This document shows positions 41,211-52,452 of a DNA stretch of 64,000 nucleotides, one piece after another (positions within the stretch are counted from its first letter, which is position 1; every line of letters begins with the position of its first letter). This DNA comes from Halocafeteria seosinensis (taxonomy: Eukaryota > Sar > Bigyra > Bicosoecida). The translations under genes were made by a program, and so were the position numbers. Location: assembly GCA_001687465.1 (NCBI GenBank), contig LVLI01000533.1, positions 1-64,000 on the forward strand, in the 5' to 3' direction. The notes below the pieces were generated by a model. The model had not been told where the DNA came from, made no database searches, and saw nothing but the letters and a program-made list of their open reading frames with translations.

Positions 41211-44200
41211 ATGTCTCAAGTCATGGAATTGGAGCATCCTGATGCTGTATTAAGTGTTGTCACGTTGCCAGGGCTTATTTGTACAGGTTGCCAGGATGCC
41301 AAAATTCGCATTTTCGATGCAACGACATTTCGTTGCCTCACGGTCCTGACGGACCATTCAAGAGCGGTCCTTGCGCTCCGAACTCTGCAGTACCAACGAC
41401 TTGAGAATGCAACAAAAAGGAACGAAGCTCCTCGGGATATTAACTTGCTCCTTTCAGCGTCGGGGGACCAAACTCTGCGGATCTATCAGGTTGAGAGGCG
41501 GAACTGCACTAGTTCTAGGGAGGGAAGTAGCAGCCCTGAGAGAGAAGGTGCTGCTGGGGAACATGTCAGCTGCCGAGCTACGTGCGTTTCGGTAATCAAT
41601 GGTCAACCGTACGGCATGGGGGCATGTCTCTCCATGACCTGCGCAATTACACCCAGCATCAGTACCGTCAGCGAATATGACAATGAGCGCTTCACCCTCC
41701 ACATTTTCGCCGGATTTCAGAACACGCGGATATTGTTGTATCAGTCCGTGATAGAAATCGAGGAAGTGTACGTGGAGGAGCAACAGTTATGGTCCACGCA
41801 GCTTCGATCGCTCGCTTCAGATGGTGCAGCTGTGGCTGCGCATAGTGGAGGTGTGTACAGTTTACTTCTGGTGTATAGGTCAAGTGCAGATGATAAACCA
41901 TCGGCAACGGGAAGAACTATCTGCAATCCACCCACGTTTTCATTGCACAGCGGTGAATGGCGACTATTCTCTTCGGCGGCAGATGGAAGGGTCTGTGTCT
42001 GGCAGATTTGCGCTGCATCGTACGCGTCTTCCTCTGTGAACTCTGATGACAAATCCTGTTCGTCCACGGATGAGCAGCAAAATGAGCTTGCTGACTATTT
42101 GATAACACTGGAGCATCTCTATGTGCTTCACGGACATACAGATTCAGTGCACTGTGTCACCTTGATAAACAATAACATTTTCACCGGGTCAGAAGATGCG
42201 ACTGTAAGTAATTAAGTTACTTTACTTAGCCCTAGCTTGAGCGTGCCTTCTTTCACGAATAGCAATGCTTTGGGTTTTGTCCAGATCCGAGTATATGACT
42301 ACGACACATTTGCATGCAAGTGTGCCCTTGCTGGACACTCGGGAGCTGTCCTTTCGATGACCCAAATACATTCCAAGAATGCAGCACAGTCCTCGGACAC
42401 AAATGGTGGTGGGAAAGATACCGGGATTTACCTTTGTTCCGGATCGGACGATGGCACGATCAGGATATGGGACGCTTCCACTCTACAACCTGTATTTTGT
42501 CTAAGGCACAGTCCTTTTGCAAAAGAGGGTTGCATTGTTATGTCTCTAGCTACCACTGTCCGCTGGAGAGCCCTTTCGGTTGTAAGTGGGCAGTCGAACT
42601 TGTTATACACGATGCGAAGTGAATTTCCCGACGGCTTGGGTTCCTCACCGCTTCTCTTGAGTGCGGGGAGCGATGGTACATTGCGTTTGCTCAAACTTAA
42701 TCAACGAATGCTTACCGGTAATGAGACTTCGTCTCAGGAGCAACAGAGAGAGCACTTCTTAAGCAGCTCCGAAAAAGGCGATTTCGAGGGGAGTCATGAC
42801 GGAGAGATTCAGAGAATGGACTCATCTATGATATATCCTGGGTTAGGTGAACTTCGTGCGGGGCCTGGGCGGTCGAGATCTGCACCTGTTGAACCACATT
42901 TCGAATCACAGAGGTTGTCGGCCACCCCGTTTACGATCAATGCTTTGGAGAAGAACACATTTCGTAAGAGAATGTTTCGGCAGGTTGCTGGGAAAGAGTT
43001 TGCGTACGCTGATGAGACACCAGAAACAGGGGCAAAGTGTTCACCTAGAATATCCCCCCAATCACATCGCACCGGTGCAGTACCAGCCGTACCCACGCTA
43101 AATGCGCAATCCACAAAGTCATCAGGCCGCAATCGGTCGGATTCTGACTTATTTGATTATTTGACAGATCATTCCTTACTTCTAGTGCCTAAAGACAAAC
43201 AAGTACACGGGCAGCGGTTGCACCGACAAGAGACGTTCTATGAAGATGAGACTACGCTGTTTCCATCCTCTGATAGTGCCCAGGACAGCGAGGCCAATTA
43301 TCCCCGCATTCAGCTTGACCAGAGCAGCTTAGTGAAGAGTCTTTCTGAGTTTGTATCTATTCGAAGTGTCAGTAAGAGCAGTGCTTGTGTTAACGAATGC
43401 TGGCGTGCTGCGCGTTTCGTGCTCAACATATTGGATAGCATTGGAGCGGACGTGTGCTTAGTTCAATGCGTAGAAAACACCAATCCTGTCGTAATCGGTC
43501 GTCTGGGGTACAAAACAGAAGCTCCTACCATAGTTCTCCATGGCCACTACGATGTACAACCTGCTCACGAATCATATGGCTGGAAGAGTCACCCTTTCGC
43601 AATGAGAGGAGTGGATGGCTATTTGTACGGCCGCGGTGCAACGGACAATAAGGGACCGCTTCTCGCCAGTATTTTTGCAGCGGCTCAAGCCTATTATGGC
43701 ATGTATGATGTAGAGCAAGACAGACAAGTGAACTTTTGCTTCATCATCGAAGGTGAGGGGGAAAACGGATCTCATGGTTTCAAAGAGGCTGTAGAGAGTA
43801 ATCTAAACTGGTTTACGGCAAACGGCAGAGTGCCAACACTACTTGTCAACACGAACAATGTGTGGCTAGATGATAACACTCCTTGTTTGACGTACGGAAT
43901 GAGAGGGTTGACTAAAATCTCGGTAGAGGTTGAAACTGCCCATGGGACGGACATCCACAGTGGGACCGGAGGTGGTTGCCCCGAGCCGCTCATTGACCTA
44001 TGCTCCCTACTCGGAAAACTAGTTGATGATGAAACGGGCGAGGTACTTATTGATCATTTCTACGATACTGTAGCGTCTATCTCCTCCGATGAGGCGGGCT
44101 TGTATTCCAAGATCGAAGATATCTCTGGTCATAGCGCTCTGGAGCTGACGAAGCGATGGCGACAACCGGCTATTTCTGTTCACAGTGTGCAAACGTCCTC

Positions 44201-44860
44201 GTATAATGACTCGGTGATTCCTCGAAAGTATGTCACTTTGCTCGGTCCACTATTCTGTGTGTTTACGCAGATGTTGTATTAATGTTCCGCTACAGGGCTG
44301 TTGCTTGTGTGACTGTGCGAACAGTTCCGGATCAAAGCACCAACGAAGTTTTCTCACGAATAGGTCGCCATTTGGCGAATCATATGTCAAAGAGAAAAGG
44401 GAACAACATATTGACTGTATCTTTAGTCTCTTCTGCCCAATGGTGGATACAGAATCCGTTTACTGATACCTTCCAGGTAACGAGGCACCAGTAGTTGTTC
44501 ACTGCTCTCAAGACATTCCCACACACAATACCATGCTCTGTATCCAGGCTGCCGCCAAGTCTATAAGAGAACACTGGGGATGTGAACCCCTCTATATCAG
44601 AGAAGGTGGGACAATGAGGGTTACACCCTTTCTAGAAGCTGCGATCGGTAAGCGAAGTTGTCTCGTTCTACAGGGGTGTTTGCACGAACGTAATTCCATG
44701 TAACGCAGGCTGTCCAGCGCTACATTTCCCAATCGGGCAAGCCTCAGATAGTCCTCACGAGCCAAACGAGCGTATTCGCTTATTAAATTTGGTAAAAGGA
44801 ATGGATGTGATGCGATCGACTTTCTTTCGACTTGGGAAGCGTCAATTTCTCAGCTCCTGA
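41211..44860 (+). CDS. DUG2-type WD40-M20 metallopeptidase
   Basis: Five exons: 41211-42203, 42285-44227, 44296-44476, 44548-44647 and 44709-44860, giving 1122 residues. The N-terminal half is a WD40 propeller (GCQDAKIRIFDATTFRCL, LSASGDQTLRIYQ, LHGHTDSVHCV, IRVYDYDTFACKCALAGHSG, LCSGSDDGTIRIWD, SAGSDGTLRLLKL). The C-terminal half is an M20 peptidase with metal and catalytic residues HGHYDVQP, GRGATDNKGP and EGEGENGSHGF, and a final HFPIGQASDSPHEPNERIR. In yeast Dug2 pairs with the amidotransferase Dug3 to hydrolyse the gamma-Glu bond of glutathione in the cytosol, with Dug1 cleaving Cys-Gly. The same domain order supports a role in glutathione turnover. It is longer than yeast Dug2 because of loops in the propeller and the linker. 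Confidence 0.88.
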
Positions 44861-44872
44861 GAAAAAGCACAT

Positions 44873-45035
44873 GGATCAATGGGAGATACTTATATCGTTT
44901 AGTCTCCATTTGGTTCTAGGGTTTTTGGATCAATGGGAGATACTTATATCTTTAGTCTCCGTTTGGTTCTAGGTTTTTTGGATCAATGGGAGATACTTAT
45001 ATGTTAAGTCTCAGTTTGGTTCTAGGTTTTTTACC
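44873..45035 (+). repeat. Three tandem copies of a ~54-bp unit
   Basis: GGATCAATGGGAGATACTTAT starts at 44873, 44927 and about 44980. Each copy is followed by a variable 'AGTCTCC.TTTGGTTCTAGG' part. The array begins about 13 nt after the DUG2-type stop codon. Confidence 0.9.
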
Positions 45036-45394
45036 GTTCTCTGTCAGCCTGCCGTCCTGTGGTCCATGGAGCTCGAATGGGACATTAGTGGCCAGTCTTG
45101 TAGATATTAAATGCGGTACGTTGTATGTATCTGCATCAAATTTACTGACTATACGACCATCTACATTTTTTCTTTTGATTGTAGTGATATTAATAATTCA
45201 CCGTGAGTGTAAACGTTTACCATCTACTACAGGCTTACTTCCAGACTCGTCAACCAGACTAGGAGGTGGCAAGTTGCCGCCACTGGCGCTCCGTCGTCCT
45301 GCGACCCGCGAGAAGACTGCGACTGAGCTCTCTCAGGAGGGCATTCGAACTTCTAAATACTTTCGATTGTGGAGGGTTGTCGGTGGAGATTGAA
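44986..45394 (+). CDS. Doubtful two-exon ORF beginning inside the tandem repeat
   Basis: The ATG in the third repeat copy opens a hydrophobic leader (MLSLSLVLGFLPFSVSLPSC). It can be spliced (donor gtacgt near 45117, acceptor ctactacag near 45231, phase 1) to a basic exon ending WRVVGGD and stop. The leader codons are repeat-derived. No family is recognised, and it may be fortuitous. Confidence 0.2.
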
Positions 45395-45985
45395 TATGAG
45401 ACACACGTGGATACAACAAATGGCTCATGTGATTTAAAAGAGTAGTACGCACCATCATAGGTGTGTGTGTGTGTGAGGGGAGTGGGTCGTGGTGTCAGTT
45501 TGTGGTGGTGTTCTGAATATTTTTGCCCCCCGGGCAGTCATTTCATACATTTTCAGAATTACCACCAGAACAACACATACGCATAGAGTGTTATTTCTTT
45601 ACACGCCTCCGACAGGCTCAAACTACGCTCTTCAGGTAAGCANCCGCCGGTGCGCTTCCTTTTGTCCGGGAAGTCTCGGTGTCAGCTTCTTGGGCTGGAT
45701 TGCCATCTGCTTTGCCCCCTATGCCAATGAAGATATACTATTTCAAGGTCGAACTGAAAGACTACCCCAGCCTTTCTCCGTGAGTGATCGCTCAACAGAC
45801 CGAGGCGTGTATGGGCTCTGTTGACGATGGCACTTCCAAGTCCGATGTTCTTCCGCTGCCCCTTCTCACCACGTATCACTAACGTTTCTTCGTTTTCGTT
45901 TTTCACGCAGATATGGTAAGCTTTTAACGACTTCGTCATGTATAGTCGCAGCCGGCAATTCCTACCATCCCATCGTTCTGAGGAC

Positions 45986-48900
45986 TCAAGTTTGGTCTTG
46001 CTCGGCATCGTTCTCCATGTTTTCGTCATCATCAACGTCCCCCGTTCCGGAATCAGCGTTAGGGTTCCCTTCCTCATCACTTTCCTCATTGTCAGCTCCT
46101 TCGTCATGATCCTGGTGAATATCGACGAAGGGGGTAAACTTTAACGTAGTAGCTTCTAATTGCTCTCGGGCCTGCAAATATACGGCACTGAAATGGTCAA
46201 CCGAACTTCTGTCTTCTAGTAAAGTACCGGTGACTTACCTCATCTGCCCCTAAACTGCTGACGGAACCCATTTTGGATTTCCACTCTTGCATCAATGAGG
46301 TTATCTTAAATAAAGTGGTGGTCGGCGGAGACTGTATCCAGCAAATTGTCGCCGTCAAGAATGTAGCTCCAGTGCTAATACAGCGCGAAAACTTACCATT
46401 GGTGAAAAACCTGTGCCTTCCCCAACAACGTGACCATCAACGATGCCTTCTCCGGTCTTAAGCGCCTGTAAGGTTCTATGAAGCTGGGATAACGACTCAG
46501 GTGAAAATTCTCCGTCGATGTTTGCAAGACAATTCCAGAGAGTGGTGAGACTGGAAGACTTTAGGGTGTCCTTTGTAGAGTCTGTTAGCTCCTCCGAAGG
46601 ATTGGAAACTATTGAAAGGGCCTGCTCTACAGAGGAATGGTCGTCTTCTTTGTAGGTAAACAACTCATTCAGAGCATGATCAAGTAGCCGTAGTAGCCAC
46701 ACCAGCCGATTGAAAAATAGTACATCCACGCGTTTACTCATTACATCAAGTTTTGGAGAAGCAATGGGGGTCAGAGTCATCAACTTGAATATCATAGAAG
46801 CGTCGCCTGCGACACCCGCCGAAAGATGATGCACCCGGGACTGTCGGCATCCCACATCGTCACTATGTGTTAGCGCCAGAGAAAATACGGATTCCAGAGC
46901 ATCTTGATCGTACAACCACTCAACGTAGTCAAAAGTACTTGCGAGCTTGAAGGGTTTGAACTTCTTTAAAAACTTTTCATATTGGTCCCCACCCAGGACG
47001 GTATTCCCACACTTCTTTTCCACGACTTGTCGTACGCTTCGTTCTTTTTCAATAAATGCATGAACTGTTTGTTGTTTTCGCCGTTCACCATCTCGTTCGC
47101 AATCACCCCGGCTCATAAGCACCTCCTGAAGAGTATCTAGCACCTTTGCCTCCATTGTCAAATACTCTTGCCGGGCTCGGCGACGAAGAGTGTTCTCCCC
47201 TCTATCTTGGAGAAACACGGCCGCACATGCAGATAGTTTCCTGCGGAATTTGCTGGAGGCCGATAGAGAGAGTGGTCCGACGGGAAACTTATCAAGTAAT
47301 TGAACAAGGAGTGAAATACTAGAGGGAGCGTACAACAGTTCTTCTGGGGAGTCCATAAAAGGCTGCATGTGATAACTACCTTTCTTAGTGAGGGGTACAC
47401 CACTTCCCTTAATCCTTTGAATCACAGAGTCAACATCAAGCTTCTTGAACTGCCGAACTTCTTCCGCAGTCGTCGCGTCAAGCTTGCTAGTATACTCTTG
47501 AAGGTAGTCCAAGGTTGCCGAAGGTAATTCCGCATCGCCAAATACAGAACGTGGAACTACGGCAGGCCGAGCAACGCTACGAGCGAAGTCTACGTAATCA
47601 GGAGTGTTTGAACCAAGATATATACTGCACCAAACGCAAAACGTGTACACAGGGAACTCATTGACGATCACAGTCTAGTATCGTACACTTCATGTAACGG
47701 CTCATCGGTGGTAATGTATTCCGTCTTTCCGTCTCGTTCTCGAGGAATTTTGGAGTGTTGTGAGTAGAAGTGTGTTATTCTCGCCTGGGTCCAGCAAAGG
47801 GGTGTTATAGCGGACAACACAAAAGACATCCGTGGTTGCATGTACATGACTTACCATTCTGAACGAGCTATCTTGGTCATCCCAGATATCGACGATCTCA
47901 TCTACAGCGTAAGATTTCCTTTGGTGCGAAAGGAAATGTCCATACTTTTCAATTGTATGCTCACCCTCCTTTGGATTTGCGGTGGCGTACACGAATACGC
48001 GGACATTGGGATCAAGAGCTTTGCGAACTTCCGAAAAAGAGTCATAAGTATCGTCTTCCTCTTCATCTCCCTCCACCAGTTCTCTTTTCATCGCCGTTAG
48101 GTTGATGGTCGTATCGGACATCAGAAGTGGATGGTTAGATCGGCGAATACTCGGCACTAACCGACCCAGGATGTTCGAAGGGATGGGTAACGTATCACCC
48201 TGAGAATCTGCAGTTTTCGAGCTTCTCCCTTCCATAAAGATATCGCACAATGCCTGGCATATTCCATCCTCCCAGGAAAGCTCCACTACGGTGACGGCTT
48301 CTTCAAATCGTGGTTGCGGAGATCTCTGCAGGCCTTTCTTGTTCGGCTTCATATCACACCAATTTTCGTCCTCTACAACCCTACGCAGCTGACACCGACG
48401 CTCCATCACATGACAAAGCAGACCTAACGTAGTCTGTAGGATCGTCCGTAAGCTGTAGCAACTGCTTAGTGAGGTATCAAGGGAGACACGTGCTAGCATT
48501 ATCCACAGCGACTGAATTGCAGCGGTCGTGTACGCCAGTGGGTTGACGAGGAAATTGTTAACAATCGTATGACATACAACCGAGATGCACTTTTGGAGGT
48601 ACTCTGGGTGGAGAGCGCCGCTTGATCGTTGTATGGATACAAAGGGTGACTCAAACAGACAACCCGTATTACCTCCGAGAGCACTGAGGATCCATTTCCA
48701 ACAAGAGAGATCTGGAATCCACAAAGACTTCCTTCCAGTGCGCTTGGACTCCATGCATGCACGCCGGAAGAGCATATTATCAATCATGGCTACATGTCGC
48801 GACGGTTGCAGGGAACTTCCAGAATTTAAATTGACCGGTTTCCAGAGGGAATTTGGCTCAAGAGAGCGTTCTTCAGTGCCGTTCGTACTTGTATGATCCA

Positions 48901-49561
48901 CCGATTGATGTTGATAGTTGCAATCGAAGGCATCCCAACTGCGAACTTCCATGGTCATGGCAGAATGCAGCACGTTTAAGGCTTTCAGAGACAGGTCACT
49001 TCCCCCGAACATAGTCCAGAACAAAAGCCATTTCATAACGTAAGGACGAGGAACTTGCAAAAGAAATCCTTTGTCTCGTAGTCCCTTATCTAGAGCTCTT
49101 TCAGCTACAAGGAGTAGCTCTCCTAGGATCACTTCAGTCGTCCGCTGATCCTCAAGTGATTCGTGACACTGAGTCCGGAACGGCTGTGCCAGGGGCTCAC
49201 CGAATTTACCACAAAGCGTTTCAAACTTGTCATTCAGCGTATCTGGAACTGTTTTCTCCTCCCTCATTCCTTCGATTGACGTATTTGTATCCATCTCTGT
49301 ATCATTTCCCTCTTCCTTGATTTGTTGTGCTTGAGAGCCTGGTTCGGGTTTCACCATTGGTTCCTCCCTGTCCGCATTGCCGGCCCCTACTCCACTTCCA
49401 CTAGTTTGAGGCTCATCGCTATGTTTGAAATAGCAGGTTTCGGTGAGCTCAGGTTCCTCCAAGTCTTTTTGTAAAGCATCTAGGAAGTCTCCGAATTTCA
49501 AATTCTTGAGGCAAGGGGCTTGAGAGAAGAAGACCTCTCCATCGTAGCTCCACTCCGACAT
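45986..49561 (-). CDS. Large unrecognised protein, 1087 aa, acidic C-terminus
   Basis: Exons 47855-49561, 46397-47674, 46239-46331 and 45986-46171 all join in phase 0. The first intron is 181 nt with a weak acceptor. The N-terminus (MSEWSYDGEVFFSQAPCLKN) is followed by an acidic linker and helical-repeat sequence without transmembrane spans. This includes RPYVMKWLLFWTMFGGSDLS, LWIPDLSCWKWILSALGGN and many Leu-rich helices. The second exon is also helical (FNRLVWLLRLLDHALNEL). The last 60 residues are strongly acidic. The all-helical architecture suggests a scaffold subunit of a nuclear complex. The first part vaguely recalls the CANIN region of SMC5/6 localisation factor SLF2, but I cannot confirm this. 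ATG 49561 is the first in frame. Two adjacent genes (split at 47.7-47.85 kb) are the alternative. Confidence 0.55.
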
Positions 49562-49945
49562 CGTCCGAATCAAAACTAATTATTTATACGATCCTTTCCT
49601 TAGTAATCCCTTTAGAATATGCTACATGCGTCTGAACAAAGTCACTTTTGATTTGAAATCACTTCAGTCTTTTTTTCTTTTTTAATTCTTTTCACCCCTC
49701 TACGTGTTTATTCATGCATACATAAGACCACTACAAAAATACGTACTCTTCTTGTATATATCCTTACATGGAAAAGCAATCCTGGAGCTGATAGAGCGTG
49801 TATCAGGTGAGACAAAAGATGAAAGGTTGTGAACTTCAACTTGTTTATCTTGTATACACTACCAATCGAGATCATTATGGTAGTTTGTATGCCCGGAAAT
49901 TGACTGGTTGGATGGATATCTGGTGGGGAATGTGTTGGGGAAAAT
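49562..49945. promoter_or_regulatory. Divergent intergenic region
   Basis: 384 nt, with T-rich runs near 49670-49690, between the starts of the 1087-residue gene (minus) and COG4 (plus). No gene is seen. Confidence 0.4.
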
Positions 49946-52402
49946 ATGGAACACATCGATGAATTCAATGATAAACTGGGAGCCGCGTTTGAGGCTCTCA
50001 GCTCCAAACACTTTTATCAAGCTCTACAATACCTTATACAGCTTCGGAAGTCATTGTCCAAGGCCAAACATTCCATACACAGTAGCAGCAGACGACAGCA
50101 GTCGCGGAATACTGGAGTATCATCGTCCAGCGTGTCTGCAGGAGCAGCAGGAGGACGGCAAGAGGACCCAGTAGGTCGATGTTCATAATCATATGATGGT
50201 GTTTAAATGGGAATTCAAGAGTCTATTCCGTGTGTTTGTGCACATGCAGCTTCTGAGAGAGTATAATGCGCGAATGGAGGTGAGAACTGGCTATGCTATA
50301 TATAGGGCGAAATTATTACCTTAAAATCCAAACAAATTCCAAACTACGCAGACCATTCAAGCCGTAGAGGAGAAGCTGAAGCATACAGTGTTGGAAGAGA
50401 AAAATCATGTCGAGGTGGATCATGTGGAGAAACTTAAAGAAATATGGAGCGTAGCAGCGCAATTGGGGGACACTGACGTAAACGAGTGGTTCTCCCGACT
50501 GGTAGTGGATCAGTTCCGTGAGACTTCCTTCTCTATTCTCAAGTACGTTAGGGTAGGAAGGGATGCCATGATGCACGAAATATTCATTCCAAATTCTCAC
50601 CGTGCAGGAAGCTAGACACCATGACTACCCTCAAGGGCGTGTCTAACAAACAGGGTAGCTCCGCAGCTGCCAGTGGAGTCGGCGACGACCCCAATCAAGA
50701 AGGTTGGGCAGCTCACCCCGAGGTAGCTGCGTTGGTAGAATTACTAGGAGAAGCGAGCACATGGATCACTCAGGTGATGGAAGAAAAAGCTCCGCATAGA
50801 GCGCGCTCTATTGTTGTTACTGCCTTACATGAAGAATCTTGCACTCAGTCTCTTAAGATTATTCAAAAGTTTTGTGAGGGAAAGGAGGTTGTAGAGTTTT
50901 TGCGGACCGTACGAGAGAGTCGCCACAATGATAGCATTGATATTGTTTCCAAGTATTCTGATAAAGAGGAGAAAGATGAGAAGTGGAAGAAATTTGATGA
51001 AGTCTTAGATCAGTATTCCTTTGTCCTGCAGGTCGCTGAACGCTACTTGCGTTTGGTAACCGTGAGTCTGTCTCTTGGTACAATGGCCGAAGGGAGTAAA
51101 CTGAGATGTCCTTTAACCAAGCGTTGCCAGGAAATGATCAGTGACTATGTCATGATGGAGCAAACTTTTATCAGCGATCGAAGCGAAACGGTGCTCAAGT
51201 CTTCCGTCGAGATAACAACGGAAAACGGGTTTTCCGCCGCTTCCTGGCCGGACGATTTGTTTTTTGTTGTATACAAATCGATATGTCGTTCGGCGTCAAC
51301 CCACAACGTTATGGCTTGCGCGGCGTGCTCGAACAATGCCGTGCAGCACCTGACAGATTGTACGAACAGGCTGATACAAGCGAACGCTGCATATTGCGAT
51401 TCCAGTAGCGGTACTCCCTCGGGGCTAAGCGTACTCGAAAACTTATTTTCGGAAACTGAACAACGTCAAACAGAATCTAGTCAAAGCAATGGTGGCCCAC
51501 AAGACGATATTGAAGGGGATTTGCACGCAGCATTATCGGCATTACTCAGAGATGACGATAGTTCCTACGGAAAGAAATCTGAAGAGCAGAGCGGAAAATC
51601 CCCATCAAAGCAGGTGAAGAAAGCCTCAAAACCCTCCCGATTACCGTCGCGGACACTCTGTTGTTTGAATTCCATGGCTATGGCGAAGGAATTTTCTACT
51701 GAGTTGGTCTTTAAGTTTACGAATGAAGTTAACAGGGTGTTCCCTCGAACTGGTGTCGATTCGACGAATTCCAACGATGAAGACCTACGTCCAGAATTTG
51801 AATACTCAAAGAGTGAACTTCAGCAAGTGTCGAGAAAGTTCAGTAATGGATTAAATTCCTGCTCTGCAAATTTCGTCAAGAGTGTTTTTGTCCCTCAAAT
51901 TTTCCGTGTTCGCGAAATCATCACTGTAGCCGACTACCAGACACAGGATGTGAGCATCCTGGAAAGAACGCACAGCGATCTAGCGGATGTAGTTCATAAT
52001 CTCATCATGGAATCCAGATGTTCCCTTATTACGCAATATCTCATAGATGATGCCGTTATCGCTGTGTGGCAAAGCTTTTGTGACTTGGTTGCGAATGAAA
52101 TTATGCAGGGGATTCATGATAACCAATTCACTGAGGTTGGCGGGCTAAGGCTGCATCAGGAGTGTGATAAGGTGAACACAGTATTGAAGTCTATGGTAGA
52201 TACCTCAACAACCAATCAGGAAATGCAAAAGCTACTTCAATTGACGAAGGTTTTATCAGTCGAGAGAGTAACTGACTTATACACGTTATATTTTCCCAAG
52301 AGTCGTATATCGCGGAAGGATGTTGAGACGATAGTCTCACAACGCACTGATCTCCAAGTCCGAGATATTGAATGGGAAAAGATCCCAATTAAGTCTACAT
52401 GA
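49946..52402 (+). CDS. Conserved oligomeric Golgi complex subunit 4 (COG4)
   Basis: Exons 49946-50170, 50250-50279, 50352-50542 and 50608-52402 give 746 residues, close to animal COG4 (about 785). The N-terminal part is coiled coil (LREYNARME, TIQAVEEKLKHTVLEEKNHV). The C-terminal tethering-complex core shows COG4 signatures: the YVMMEQTFI...SSVEI block, DDLFFVVYKSICRSASTHNV, GGLRLHQECDKVNTVLKSMV and LTKVLSVERVTDLYTLYFPK, ending QRTDLQVRDIEWEKI. COG4 is in lobe A of the COG complex, which tethers retrograde vesicles at the Golgi and interacts with SNAREs. Exon 2 is a 30-nt microexon (LLREYNARME). The region around residues 440-490 is a lineage-specific charged insertion. Confidence 0.9.
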
Positions 52403-52452
52403 TTAGTCCAGTCAGGCTGTAGGCATCTATTACAAGGGCATGTACTTGATAT

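Larger units (their letters stand above)
44861..45985. other. Low-gene region with tandem repeats and GT microsatellite
   Basis: Contains the 54-bp tandem array, a (GT)n run near 45461-45474 and an ambiguous base at 45643. Open frames here lack recognisable family features. Confidence 0.45.

Noticed and set aside
40800-41237. 145-codon minus-strand ORF antisense to the DUG2-type start
   Set aside because: Translation includes microsatellite-derived Ser/Pro runs and lies over a promoter region.
45489-45824. Plus-strand ORF containing an ambiguous base
   Set aside because: No ATG in a good context, no family match, and an N at 45643.
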